From Roseicella aerolata (lineage in GTDB: Bacteria; Pseudomonadota; Alphaproteobacteria; Acetobacterales; Acetobacteraceae), in contig NZ_JAJAQI010000018.1 in the NCBI RefSeq assembly GCF_020523605.1, positions 53,253-117,252 of the forward strand: DNA of 64,000 nt, written 5' to 3'. Below, in pieces: positions 8,496-18,854 of this stretch. The translations under genes and the position numbers were made by a program. The notes beneath the pieces are model-generated. The model made no database searches and was not told the origin of the DNA. It saw only the letters and a program-made list of their open reading frames with translations. Each line of letters opens with the position of its first letter. Position 1 is the stretch's first letter.

Positions 8496-9365
8496 ATGTA
8501 TCGCATCACCCATCTCTCCGACCTGCATTTCGGCGCCGAACTCCCCGAAGTGGTCGCCGCCCTGGCGGAGGAGCTGAACCGCGCCCCGCCCGACCTCATC
8601 GCCATCAGCGGCGACCTGACCATGCGCGCGCGCACCCGCGAATTCCTGGCGGCCCGCGCCTTCCTGGACGGGCTGCGCGCGCCGGTGCTGGCGGTGCCGG
8701 GGAACCATGACCTGGTCGCCTACTGGCTGGCGGAGCGCTACCTCGACCCCTATGCGCGCTGGCGCCGCCACATCGCCGCAGAGACGGAACCGGTCTTCCA
8801 GGACGACCGGGTCGGTGTGGTCGGGCTGAACACCGCGCGGCGCGCGGGCTGGTACCTCGACTGGTCGCGCGGCCGCGTCAGCAGCGACCGGCTGGCCCGC
8901 TGCGAGGCGCGGCTGGCCGCGCTGCCGCCCGGCCTGACCCGCATCGTCGTGGCGCACCATCCCTTCCTGCCGCCGCGTGCGGAACCGACGGCGCGGGCGG
9001 TCGGCGGCGCCGGCCGGGCGCTGGCGGCCTTCGCGCGCCAGGGGGTGCGGCTGATCCTCTCCGGCCACCTGCATGTCGGGGATGTGGCGGAGCCGGCGCG
9101 GGAGGTCGGGGCGCGGGCCAAGGGCACGGCGGCGACCTCGACCGTGGCGGAGGGGCCGCTCACCGTCGTGCTCTCCGCCACCACCACCTCCCGCCGGCTG
9201 CGGGGGGAGCCGAACGCCTTCAACGAGATCCGCATCGCGCCGGACGGCAGGGTGAGCATCTTCGCCCGTGCCTGGGACGGGGCGCGCTGGGCGGCGGTGC
9301 CGCCGCAGGCAACGGATGCCACGCCCTCGGTCGCGGTGGCGGCGGACCCGGCCGCCATGCCTTGA
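8496..9365 (+). CDS. Calcineurin-like metallophosphoesterase
   Basis: A 289-residue phosphoesterase with all five blocks of the calcineurin-like fold in order: D-x-H in SDLHFG near residue 9, GDLT near 38, GNHD near 69, the histidine of AHHPF near 150, and GHLHVGD near 190. These residues bind two metal ions and the phosphate. The type with a tight N-terminal start MYRITHLSDLHFG is common for CpdA-like or Icc-like phosphodiesterases, but cAMP specificity cannot be claimed. A tail of about 30 residues is Ala/Pro-rich. The ATG at 8496 places the catalytic strand at the very N-terminus as in relatives. The downstream hydrolase gene follows after 53 bases. Confidence 0.9.
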   Translation: MYRITHLSDLHFGAELPEVVAALAEELNRAPPDLIAISGDLTMRARTREFLAARAFLDGLRAPVLAVPGNHDLVAYWLAERYLDPYARWRRHIAAETEPVFQDDRVGVVGLNTARRAGWYLDWSRGRVSSDRLARCEARLAALPPGLTRIVVAHHPFLPPRAEPTARAVGGAGRALAAFARQGVRLILSGHLHVGDVAEPAREVGARAKGTAATSTVAEGPLTVVLSATTTSRRLRGEPNAFNEIRIAPDGRVSIFARAWDGARWAAVPPQATDATPSVAVAADPAAMP

Positions 9366-9418
9366 ACTGGCGCCCCCCGCCGCCCCGGTCCAGGATGGCG
9401 CCGGAGGAGGACGCGCCC

Positions 9419-10297
9419 ATGGTCTTCGAGGGATTCACGCTGGAGACGCGCGAGGCGAATGGCCAGGCGGTGCGCCTGCGCCGCGGCGGGGAGGGCCCGC
9501 CGCTGCTGCTGCTGCACGGCAACCCGCAGACCCATCTCATGTGGCACAGGGTGGCGCCCGCGCTGGCGAGGCGCTTCACCGTCATCGCGCCCGATATCCG
9601 CGGCTATGGCTTCTCCGGCAAGCCGCCGGTCACGCCGGACAGCCGGCACTATGCCAAGCGGGAGATGGCGAAGGATCTGGTCGCGCTGATGCGCGACCTG
9701 GGCCATGACCGCTTCCGGATCGTCAGCCATGACCGCGGCGCGCGGGTGGCGCACCGCCTCGCGCTCGACCACCCCGCCCTCGTCGAGAAGCTCTGCGTCA
9801 TGGACATCATCCCGACGCTCGCGCATTTCGAGCGCACCGACATGGCCTTCGCCATGGGCTACTATCACTGGTTCTTCCTGGCCCAGCCGCATGACCGGCC
9901 CGAGCGCATGATCCTGCGGGACACGGAGGACTGGTTCGACCTGCACACCTCGCGCGAGCCGAAGGACAAGGGTTTCTTCCACCCGGAGGCCCGGGCCGAC
10001 TACCTCGCGGCGCTGCGGCAGCCCGGCACGGTCGCCGCGATCTGCGAGGACTACCGCGCCGCGACCGGCATCGACCTGGAGCATGACCGCGCCAGCCGGG
10101 CCGCCGGCGAGAAGGTGCGGTGCCCGCTGCTCGCGCTCTGGGGCAGCAAGGGGGCGATCGCGCGCTGGTACGACGCGCTGGCGATCTGGCGGGAGTATGC
10201 GGCGGGCGAGGTGACGGGCGGGCCGGTGAACAGCGGCCACTACCTGGCCGAGGAGGCACCGGAGGAGGTGCTGGCCTGGCTCGACCGCTTCCTCTGA
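9419..10297 (+). CDS. Haloacetate dehalogenase-like alpha/beta hydrolase
   Basis: A 292-residue alpha/beta hydrolase that carries the full residue set of fluoroacetate/haloacetate dehalogenases. Asp105 in SHDRGAR is the nucleophile, with Arg106 and Arg109 at the two carboxylate-binding positions, Asp129 (VMDIIPT) as the acid, His150-Trp151 (YYHWFFLAQP) and Tyr212 (CEDYRAA) as the halide pocket, and His274 (NSGHYLAEEAP) as the general base. The spacing agrees with the known defluorinase within a few residues. The oxyanion loop HGNPQTHLMW is also typical. It would hydrolyse 2-haloacids such as fluoroacetate or chloroacetate to glycolate in the cytoplasm; related esterases exist, so activity is inferred. 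ATG 9419 follows GGAGGAGG by eight bases. Confidence 0.85.
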   Translation: MVFEGFTLETREANGQAVRLRRGGEGPPLLLLHGNPQTHLMWHRVAPALARRFTVIAPDIRGYGFSGKPPVTPDSRHYAKREMAKDLVALMRDLGHDRFRIVSHDRGARVAHRLALDHPALVEKLCVMDIIPTLAHFERTDMAFAMGYYHWFFLAQPHDRPERMILRDTEDWFDLHTSREPKDKGFFHPEARADYLAALRQPGTVAAICEDYRAATGIDLEHDRASRAAGEKVRCPLLALWGSKGAIARWYDALAIWREYAAGEVTGGPVNSGHYLAEEAPEEVLAWLDRFL

Positions 10298-10345
10298 GCC
10301 GGGCGCTGCGGCATCCTCCGCTGCAACGAACCCCGGGAGGACTCC

Positions 10346-11314
10346 ATGCCGCATCTCAGCCGCCGCGCGGCGCTCGCCGCCGCGCTCGCCCTGCCCGCCG
10401 CGGCGCAGGCGCAGGGCTGGCCGAGCCGCCCCATCACCGTGCTGGTCCCGAACCCGCCCGGCGGCGGCACCGATTTCGCCGCGCGGCTCTACCAGGATGC
10501 GCTGGCGCGGCTGCTGGGCGCCCAGGTGGTGGTGGACAACCGTCCGGGCGCGAATGGCAACATCGCCATCCAGGCGGCGGCGCGCTCGGCGCCGGACGGG
10601 CACACGCTGCTGCTGCAGTACAACGGCTACCACGGCGGCAATCCGGCGATGATGAAGAACCTCACCTGGGACCCGGTGAGGGACCTGGCGCCGGTCGGCA
10701 TGGCGACGGTCGCGCCGCATGCCATCCTCATCCCGGCGGAACTGCCGCCGCGGACACTCCGCGAGTTCATGGATTACGTGAAGGCGCGGCCGGGGCAGAT
10801 CAACTACGCCTCCTCCGGCAACGGCTCCATCCAGCACATCGCCGGCGTGCTGTTCAGCAGGGCGGTCGGCGTGCCGATGGTGCATGTGCCCTATCGCGGC
10901 GCGGCGCCGGCGCTGCAGGACGTGGCGGGCGGGCGCATCGAGCTGTTCATCACCACCCCTTCCTCGGCGATCGGCCTGGTGCAGGGCGGCAAGGTGCGGG
11001 CGCTGGCCATCGCCAGCGCCGAGCGCATCCAGGCCCTGCCGGAGGTGCCGACCACGGCGGAGGCCGGCATGCCCGATTTCGTGGTGGATGCCTGGTTCGC
11101 CTTCTTCGCCCCCGCGGGCACGCCGGCGCCGGTGCTGGAGCGGCTGAACGCCGCGCTGCGGGAGGCGGCGGCGCTGCCGGAGGTGCGCCGCCGGGCGGAG
11201 GAAGGCGGCGTGCTGCTGCGGCCGATGACCATCGCGCAGATGGACGAGGTGGCGCGGCGCGAGATCGAGGTGCTGGGCCGCATCATCCGGGAGAACAACA
11301 TCACCCTGGAATAG
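10346..11314 (+). CDS. Bug-family (TctC-like) periplasmic solute-binding protein
   Basis: A 322-residue binding protein paralogous in type to the one at 4210. It begins MPHLSRRAALAAALALPAAAQAQ, a signal peptide with paired arginines and a cleavage site after AQA. Family blocks follow: WPSRPITVLVPNPPGGGTDFAARLY, VVVDNRPGANGNIAIQAAARSAPDGHT, NYASSGNGSIQHIAGVLFS, VHVPYRGAAPALQDVAGGRIE and LPEVPTTAEAGMPDF. The ligand is probably a small carboxylate. It is downstream of the dehalogenase-like gene (48-base gap, ribosome site GGGAGGA), which makes a haloacid or its product a possible ligand, but this is inference from neighbourhood only. No TctA/TctB genes are present. Confidence 0.9.
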   Translation: MPHLSRRAALAAALALPAAAQAQGWPSRPITVLVPNPPGGGTDFAARLYQDALARLLGAQVVVDNRPGANGNIAIQAAARSAPDGHTLLLQYNGYHGGNPAMMKNLTWDPVRDLAPVGMATVAPHAILIPAELPPRTLREFMDYVKARPGQINYASSGNGSIQHIAGVLFSRAVGVPMVHVPYRGAAPALQDVAGGRIELFITTPSSAIGLVQGGKVRALAIASAERIQALPEVPTTAEAGMPDFVVDAWFAFFAPAGTPAPVLERLNAALREAAALPEVRRRAEEGGVLLRPMTIAQMDEVARREIEVLGRIIRENNITLE

Positions 11315-11371
11315 AGCGGATCGCGGGCGGGCATGAGCGCCCGGCCAGGCAAATCCGCTTCGCGATCCGCT
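11315..11371. repeat. AGCGGATCG-type palindrome between convergent genes
   Basis: Arms AGCGGATCGCG (11315-11325) and CGCGATCCGCT (11361-11371) are perfectly complementary over 11 bases. An inner hairpin CGGGCG...CGCCCG surrounds GGCATGAG. It begins right at the stop of the Bug gene and lies between convergent genes, so it could work as a bidirectional transcript end. The same core recurs at 20957, 33373, 40855 and 55832. The remaining bases up to 11486 hold no gene. Confidence 0.65.
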
Positions 11372-11486
11372 GCAGGCGCCGTGGCGGCATGGAGGCACCG
11401 GTTCATTGCGGTCTCGCAGGCCGCCATCATCCGGCACCGGTCGGAGGTGATCATCGCGGCCTCCTCCCTTGTCCGGCGCGGCAGCC

Positions 11487-12473
11487 TCAGCCGGGCCACA
11501 CCGCCCAGAGATAGCCGAGATAGCCGGCGAAGAGCAGCACGCCCTCCCGCCGCCCGACGCGCCAGCCGGTGCGGGCGACCAGCAGCAGCAGCAGCGAGGC
11601 GCCGAGCATCACCCAGATATCGAGGGCGAGGATCTCCGCCGGCACCGGGGTCGGCGCGATCAGCGCCGTCGCGCCGCCGATGCCGAGGACATTGTAGATG
11701 TTGGACCCGAGGAGGTTGCCGAAGGCGACCTCCCCCTGGCGGCGGAAGGCGGCGACCAGCGAGGTGACCAGTTCCGGCATGGAGGTGCCGATGGCGACGA
11801 TGGTCAGGCCGATCACCGCCTCCGGGATCGCCAGCACGCGCGCCAGCGCCACCGCGCCGTCCACCAGCAGCCGCCCGCCGAGCACCACCAGCACCAGCCC
11901 GCCGAGCGCCAGGCTGAGCGGCAGGGCGAGTCCCGCCGCCTGCGGCACCGCCCCGCGCAGGCCATGCGGGTGCGCGCCCTCGAAGGCCTCGGACTTGGCA
12001 TAGGCCGCGCCATGGCTGGCGCCCTCCTGCCGCTCCTGCCGCCAGGAGAGCAGGAGGTAGAGGAGGAGGCCGAGCAGGAAGGCCCCGCCCACCGGGCGGC
12101 CGAGCTGCGCGGCGAAGCCCGCGCCGGTCAGCGCCAGGGCGGCGAGCAGGCCGATCACGCCATCCCGCGCCAGGGCCCGCGATGCCACGGCGACCGGCGC
12201 GACCATGGCCGCCAGGCCGAGGATCAGCAGGATGTTGGCGATGTTGGAGCCGACGATGTTGCCGACCGCGATGCCGGGCGAGCCGGCGAGCGAGGCCTGC
12301 AGGCTGGTCACCAGCTCCGGCGTCGAGGTGCCGAAGCCGAGCAGGGTCAGGCCGATCAGCAGGGGCGAGACGCCCAGCCGCTCCGCGACGCGCACCGCGC
12401 CGCGCACCAGCAGCTCCCCGCCGAGCGCGAGCAGGACGAGGCCACCGAGGATGCCGGGCAGCGCGTCCATCAT
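11487..12473 (-). CDS. Calcium/sodium antiporter (CaCA superfamily, YrbG type)
   Basis: A 328-residue polytopic protein with the two inverted alpha-repeats of the cation/Ca2+ exchanger family. The first is GFGTSTPELVTSLQASLAG with NIVGSNIANILLI, the second AIGTSMPELVTSLVAAF with NLLGSNIYNVLGI. The acidic residues in the two TSxPELVTS motifs form the ion site. Ten or so membrane helices are predicted, with a short charged loop between halves (RQERQEGASHGAAYAK). It exports Ca2+ or exchanges Na+ in the inner membrane. It is the last gene of a compact minus-strand run, starting 4 bases after the GNAT gene's stop. Confidence 0.92.
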   Translation of the reverse strand: MMDALPGILGGLVLLALGGELLVRGAVRVAERLGVSPLLIGLTLLGFGTSTPELVTSLQASLAGSPGIAVGNIVGSNIANILLILGLAAMVAPVAVASRALARDGVIGLLAALALTGAGFAAQLGRPVGGAFLLGLLLYLLLSWRQERQEGASHGAAYAKSEAFEGAHPHGLRGAVPQAAGLALPLSLALGGLVLVVLGGRLLVDGAVALARVLAIPEAVIGLTIVAIGTSMPELVTSLVAAFRRQGEVAFGNLLGSNIYNVLGIGGATALIAPTPVPAEILALDIWVMLGASLLLLLVARTGWRVGRREGVLLFAGYLGYLWAVWPG

Positions 12474-12476
12474 GGG

Positions 12477-13532
12477 CTAGGTCAACCGCTTCCAGAACAG
12501 CACCGCCGGGTGGAGCCTGCCCCCCGCATCCAGCGCGTATTCCGGGATGCGGCCGGCCTCCTGCCAGCCGAGCTCGCGGCAGAGCGCCTCGGCGGCGCTG
12601 CCCGCCACGGTATCCAGCACGAGCAGGCTGCGCCCGGCCCGCGCCGCCACCGCCTCGGCCTGCAGCATCAGCGCGCGGCCGATGCCCTGCCGCCGCGCGG
12701 CGGGATCCACCAGCAGCCTGGCGATGGCGGCGCGGTGGGGCTGGTTCTGCGGCGTGTCGCAATCGACCTGCACCGTGCCCGCCAGCACGCCATCAAGCCA
12801 GGCGACGAGCAGCAGCCGGTGGCCGGCCGCGACATCGCTGGCGAGTTTGCGCCAGAAGCCGCGCGCCGCCTCCGGCGCGAGCGGCGGGAGGAAGGAGAGG
12901 CTGGCGCCGGCCTGCACGCAGGCGATCAGGATCTCGGCCAGGCGCCGCTCGGCGCTGGCGGCCGCGGCGGCGTCCAGCGCCTCGACCACCAGCCCGCGCA
13001 GCGGCTTGGCGTAGCGGAATTCCAGCGATTTCGAGAGGTCGTCGAGGACGCGGATGGCGCCCTGCCGGACATAGGAGCGCTTCTCGTAGAAGCGGTGCGC
13101 TTGCTCGAAGCGCGTGTCGCTCCAGAGGACGAGGCGGGCGGCGCCGGCCTCCCGCGCATGCGCCTCCGCCCTCTCCAGCAGCCGGGCGGCGAGGCCGCTG
13201 CCGCGCTCGCCGGCCGCGACATACATGCGACAGACTTCCCAGGCCTCGTCGCTGCGCAGCGGCCGGGTGCCGACCATGCCAACAATCCGGCCATCCCGCT
13301 CCGCGGTCCAGACCGCGCCACCCTGGCCGGCGAACCAGGTGGCGAGGGCGCGCAGTTCCGGCACTTCGCCATCCACGTCCAGGATGCAGCCGGGGTATTC
13401 CGCCCAGCAGGCGCCGATCAGGGCGATGAAGCCCTCGGCATCCGCGTCGCGGGCCGGGCGCAGCAGGGCCTGGCCGGGCGGCGGGGCGTCAGCCCCGCCA
13501 TGGCCATGCGGACCCGCGCCCGCCCGGGTCAC
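12477..13532 (-). CDS. Protein with two fused GNAT acetyltransferase domains
   Basis: A 351-residue fusion of two GCN5-type domains. The first, residues about 22-165, contains the acetyl-CoA loop region VCRMYVAAGERGSGLAARLLERAEAHAREAG. The second, about 190-350, contains IARLLVDPAARRQGIGRALMLQAEAVAARAG with the R/Q-x-x-G-x-G/A pyrophosphate signature and LLVLDTVAGSAAEALCRELGW. Each has a C-terminal strand typical of GNATs. Substrate is unknown. The GTG start at 13532 overlaps the upstream aminotransferase stop (GTGA), which supports translational coupling. Double GNATs are known but the partner domains usually differ in activity, and here both appear intact. Confidence 0.85.
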   Translation of the reverse strand: MTRAGAGPHGHGGADAPPPGQALLRPARDADAEGFIALIGACWAEYPGCILDVDGEVPELRALATWFAGQGGAVWTAERDGRIVGMVGTRPLRSDEAWEVCRMYVAAGERGSGLAARLLERAEAHAREAGAARLVLWSDTRFEQAHRFYEKRSYVRQGAIRVLDDLSKSLEFRYAKPLRGLVVEALDAAAAASAERRLAEILIACVQAGASLSFLPPLAPEAARGFWRKLASDVAAGHRLLLVAWLDGVLAGTVQVDCDTPQNQPHRAAIARLLVDPAARRQGIGRALMLQAEAVAARAGRSLLVLDTVAGSAAEALCRELGWQEAGRIPEYALDAGGRLHPAVLFWKRLT

Positions 13533-14731
13533 GACAGCTCCCGGCAGAACTCCTGGATGCGGCCGCAGGCCTCGGTCAGGCTCTCGGTATCGGTCGCGTA
13601 GGAGATGCGCATATGCGGGGACATGCCATAGGCCGCGCCCTGCACGCAGGCGACGTGCTTCTCCTCCAGCAGCGCGGCGACGAAATCGGTGTCGGTCTCG
13701 ATCCTGCGGCCGCCCTTCGTCACCTTGCCGAGGCAGCCCGCGAGGTTCGGGAAGACGTAGAAGGCGCCTTCCGGCTTGTGGCAGGTGAGGCCCGGCGCCT
13801 CGTTCAGCATGGCGACGACCATGTCGCGGCGCTGCTCATAGATGCGGCGCCGCTCCTCCACCAGTTCCTGCGGCCCGTCCAGCGCGGCGGCGGCGGCCGC
13901 CTGGCCGACGGTGGAGACACCCGCCGTCGCCTGACCCTGCATGTTGAACATGCCCTTGATCAGCTTCGCGGGCGCGCCGCCGAAGCCGATGCGCCAGCCG
14001 GTCATGGCATAGGTCTTGGAGCAGCCATTGACCGTCAGCGTGCGGTCCTTCAGCCCCGGCGTGACCTGGGCGATGGTGCTGAACCGGTGGCCGTCATAGA
14101 GCAGGTGCTCATACATGTCGTCCGACATCACCCAGACCTGCGGGTGGCGCAGCAGCACCTCGCCGATCGCGGCGAGTTCCGCGGGCGTCGGCACCGCGCC
14201 GGTCGGGTTGCCGGGAAAGTTCAGCATCACCCATTTGGTGCGCGGGGTGATGGCGGCCTCGATATCCTCCGGCCGCGGCTTGAAGCCGTTGTTCTGCGGG
14301 CAGGAGACGGTGACGGGCACGCCGCCCGCCACCTTCGCCATGTCGGCATAGCTCACCCAGAAGGGCGCGGGGATGACCACCTCGTCGCCCGGGTCGAGCG
14401 TCGCCATGAAGGCGTTGAAGATCACCTGCTTGCCGCCATTGCCGACGATGATCTCGTCCGGCCCGTAATCCAGGCCGTTGTCCCGCTTGAACTTGCGGGC
14501 GATGGCGGCCTTCAGCGCCGGCGTGCCGCCCTGCGGCGGATACTTGGTGTCGCCGGACAGGGCGGCCTGGTAGGCCGCCTCGATGGCGTGGCGCGGCGTC
14601 GGGAAGTCGGGCTCGCCATTCGCCAGGCTGATGACGTTGATGCCCTGGGCGCGCATCTCCCGCGCCTTCGCCGTCATGGCGGCGGAGGGCGAGACCTGGA
14701 CGTTGGACAGGCGCTTGGCGAGCTCCGGCAT
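13529..14731 (-). CDS. Class I/II pyridoxal-phosphate aminotransferase (aspartate type), copy 1
   Basis: A 400-residue fold-type I aminotransferase. It has NGEPDFPTPRH near residue 38, YPPQGGTPALKAAIARKF, the cofactor-side NFPGNPTG near 170, SDDMYEHLLYDG, the Schiff-base lysine Lys239 in [16 protein letters not shown], and a C-terminal MRISYATD with the substrate-carboxylate arginine. The subclass is that of aspartate/prephenate aminotransferases (AatA/PAT). A neighbour at 14744 is a clear paralogue with its lysine at the same position, and the two stop and start within 12 bases, so they arose by tandem duplication and are co-transcribed. Confidence 0.92.
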   Translation of the reverse strand: MPELAKRLSNVQVSPSAAMTAKAREMRAQGINVISLANGEPDFPTPRHAIEAAYQAALSGDTKYPPQGGTPALKAAIARKFKRDNGLDYGPDEIIVGNGGKQVIFNAFMATLDPGDEVVIPAPFWVSYADMAKVAGGVPVTVSCPQNNGFKPRPEDIEAAITPRTKWVMLNFPGNPTGAVPTPAELAAIGEVLLRHPQVWVMSDDMYEHLLYDGHRFSTIAQVTPGLKDRTLTVNGCSKTYAMTGWRIGFGGAPAKLIKGMFNMQGQATAGVSTVGQAAAAAALDGPQELVEERRRIYEQRRDMVVAMLNEAPGLTCHKPEGAFYVFPNLAGCLGKVTKGGRRIETDTDFVAALLEEKHVACVQGAAYGMSPHMRISYATDTESLTEACGRIQEFCRELS

Positions 14732-14743
14732 GGGTCCGACGCC

Positions 14744-16811
<2,068 letters not shown>

Positions 16812-16815
<4 letters not shown>

Positions 16816-17726
16816 GGCACCATGTCGAGGCTCTGCCCCGAACTCCGCGAAGGGGGCGAAGCCGCCCTTCGAGACCCCCCGTCATCCTCCAGGCGCTGGA
16901 ACAGCCGGATCGGGAGGATCAGCAGCGCCAGCAGCGCCACGGCCAGCGCCGCGGCCAGCGGCCAGTCGCGGTTCTGGAAGAACTCGCCCCAGAGGGCGCG
17001 GCCGACCAGCAGCGCCTCCGGCGGGCCGAGCAGTTCCGGGATCACGAACTCCCCCGCCGCCGGGATGAAGACCAGCAGGAACGCCGCCGCCGCCCCGGGC
17101 AGGGAGAGCGGCAGGGTGACGGTGCGGAACACCACCCAGGGCGTGGCGCCGAGATCGGCCGCCGCCTCCTCGACCGAAAGGTCGCGCCGCAGCAGCGTCG
17201 CGGTCAGCGGCAGCACGGCGAAGGGCAGGTAGGCATGCACCATGCCGAGATAGAGCGCGGCATCGCTGTAGAGCAGCGGCACCGGCGCCTCCGTCAGCCC
17301 CAGCCCCATCAGCACGCCATTCACCCAGCCGCCATCGCGCAGCAGCCCGATCCAGGCGCCGAGGCGGGGCAGGAAGCCGGTCCAGAAGGGCAGCAGCACC
17401 AGGGCCAGCAGCGGCACCCGCCACCCCTCCCGCGCGGAGGCGATGCCAAGCGCCATGGGATAGGCGAGCAGCAGGCAGATGGCGGCGGAGAGGAAGGCAA
17501 CGACCAGGGAACGCAGGAAGGCGGCGGCATAGTACCAGTCCTCCGCCAGGGTCAGCAGGTTGGCGAAGCTGCCCTGCCAGCCCGCCTCCAACGAGACCGG
17601 CGGCAGGAAGGGCGGCACGCCCGGCGCGGGCTCGGAGAGCGCGATGCCGGCCAGGATCGCCACCGGCGCCGCCACCAGCAGCAGCAGCCAGAGGAAGGGC
17701 GGCAGCAGGATCAGGGCGCGGCGCAT
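16812..17726 (-). CDS. potH: Putrescine/spermidine ABC transporter permease PotH/PotB
   Basis: A 304-residue permease with six helices and the EAA loop EEAAADLGATPWVVFRTVTLPLSLPG around residues 190-215. Family-typical blocks are the first helix FLWLLLLVAAPVAILAGIALS, the LLPFWTGFLPRLGAWIGLLRDGGWVNGVLMGLGL segment and FIPAAGEFVIPELLGPP. The C-terminal tail after FQRLEDD is longer and polar (GGSRRAASPPSRSSGQSLDMVP), which is not usual. The ATG at 17726 shares one base with the potG stop (TGATG), so the pair is coupled. The usual partner genes flank it. Confidence 0.92.
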
Positions 17727-18850
17727 CAGTCCGCCAGCGGCGCCAGGGCCTCGGGCGCCCAGGCCAGGGAGAGGGCCTCGCCCGGCGCCGGCGGCGCGGC
17801 CTCGGACGGCAGCGCCACCCGCCATTCCGTCCCGTCCGGCAGCGCCACCACCGCCATCCACCCATCGCCGCGATAGGCCAGGTCCTTCAGCCGCGCCGCG
17901 ATGCCGTTCTCCGCCGGCGGCGCGCCGGCCACCAGCCGGATGCGCTCCGGCCGCAGCGCGACGCTGATCGCCTCGCCGGGGCCGCGGCCGGGCGGCACGG
18001 CCAGACGCAGCCGGCAGCCCGCGGCGCAGTCCACCGCCCCGTCCGGCCCCAGCCGGCCTTCCAGGATGTTCGCCGCGCCGAGGAATTCCGCCACATACCG
18101 CGTCGCCGGCCGGTCATAGAGGGCGCGCGGCGGCCCGATCTGCGCCAGCCGCCCCCGCTCCAGCACCGCCACCCGGTCGGCCAGCGCCAGCGCCTCCGCC
18201 TGGTCATGCGTCACCATGACGAAGCCGGCGCCGGTCGCGCGCTGCAGGGCGCGCAGCTCGAAGCCGGTGCGTTCGCGCAGGGACGCATCCAGCGCCCCCA
18301 GCGGCTCGTCCAGCAGCAGCAAAGGCGGGCGCTTCACCAGGCTGCGGACCAGGGCCACGCGCTGCCGCTGGCCGCCGGAGAGCTGCGCGGGCCTGCGCCC
18401 CTCGAACCCCGTCAGCCCGACCATCGCCAGGGCCTCCGCGACGCGCTGGGCGATCTCCGGCTTCGCCACCCCGTCGCGGCGCAGGCCATAGGCGACATTG
18501 TCGAAGACCGAGAGATGCGGGAAGAGCGCGTAGCTCTGGAACACCATGCTGACCGGGCGGGCATGCGGCGGCAGGGGGGCGATGTCCCGCCCCTGCAGCA
18601 GCAGGCGGCCGGCATCGGCGGCCTCGAACCCCGCGATGATGCGCAGCAGGGTGGACTTGCCGGAGCCGCTGCCGCCGAGCAGCGCCAGGAATTCCCCCGG
18701 CGCCACGTCCAGGCTCAGCGCATCCAGCGCGAGGGTCGCGCCGAAGCGCTTGGTCACGCCCGCGAGGCGCAGCAGCGGCCCGGCCGGGGCGCCAGCGGCC
18801 CCGATGACCGAAGGACCGGCCGGCGCGAAGGCCCGAATCGCCGTCGCCAA
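17726..18850 (-). CDS. potG: Polyamine ABC transporter ATP-binding protein
   Basis: A 374-residue ATPase. Walker A GGSGSGKST lies near residues 59-67, the Q-loop FQSYALFPHL follows, the ABC signature LSGGQRQRV sits near 158, Walker B LLLLDEPLGALD near 178, and the H-loop VTHDQAEA near 212. The C-terminal 120 residues form the TOBE-type regulatory domain (ISVALRPERIRL, EWRVALP) found in PotA/PotG. It powers the PotH/PotI channel on the cytoplasmic side. The N-terminus has about 25 extra residues before the first strand, so the true start could be slightly downstream. It begins 4 bases after the potF stop. Confidence 0.93.
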   Translation of the reverse strand: MATAIRAFAPAGPSVIGAAGAPAGPLLRLAGVTKRFGATLALDALSLDVAPGEFLALLGGSGSGKSTLLRIIAGFEAADAGRLLLQGRDIAPLPPHARPVSMVFQSYALFPHLSVFDNVAYGLRRDGVAKPEIAQRVAEALAMVGLTGFEGRRPAQLSGGQRQRVALVRSLVKRPPLLLLDEPLGALDASLRERTGFELRALQRATGAGFVMVTHDQAEALALADRVAVLERGRLAQIGPPRALYDRPATRYVAEFLGAANILEGRLGPDGAVDCAAGCRLRLAVPPGRGPGEAISVALRPERIRLVAGAPPAENGIAARLKDLAYRGDGWMAVVALPDGTEWRVALPSEAAPPAPGEALSLAWAPEALAPLAD

Positions 18851-18854
18851 CCGA

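Noticed and set aside
8750..11437. Long open frame on the minus strand across the phosphoesterase, dehalogenase and Bug genes
   Set aside because: It spans three well-supported genes on the other strand, is His/Arg-rich and matches no family.
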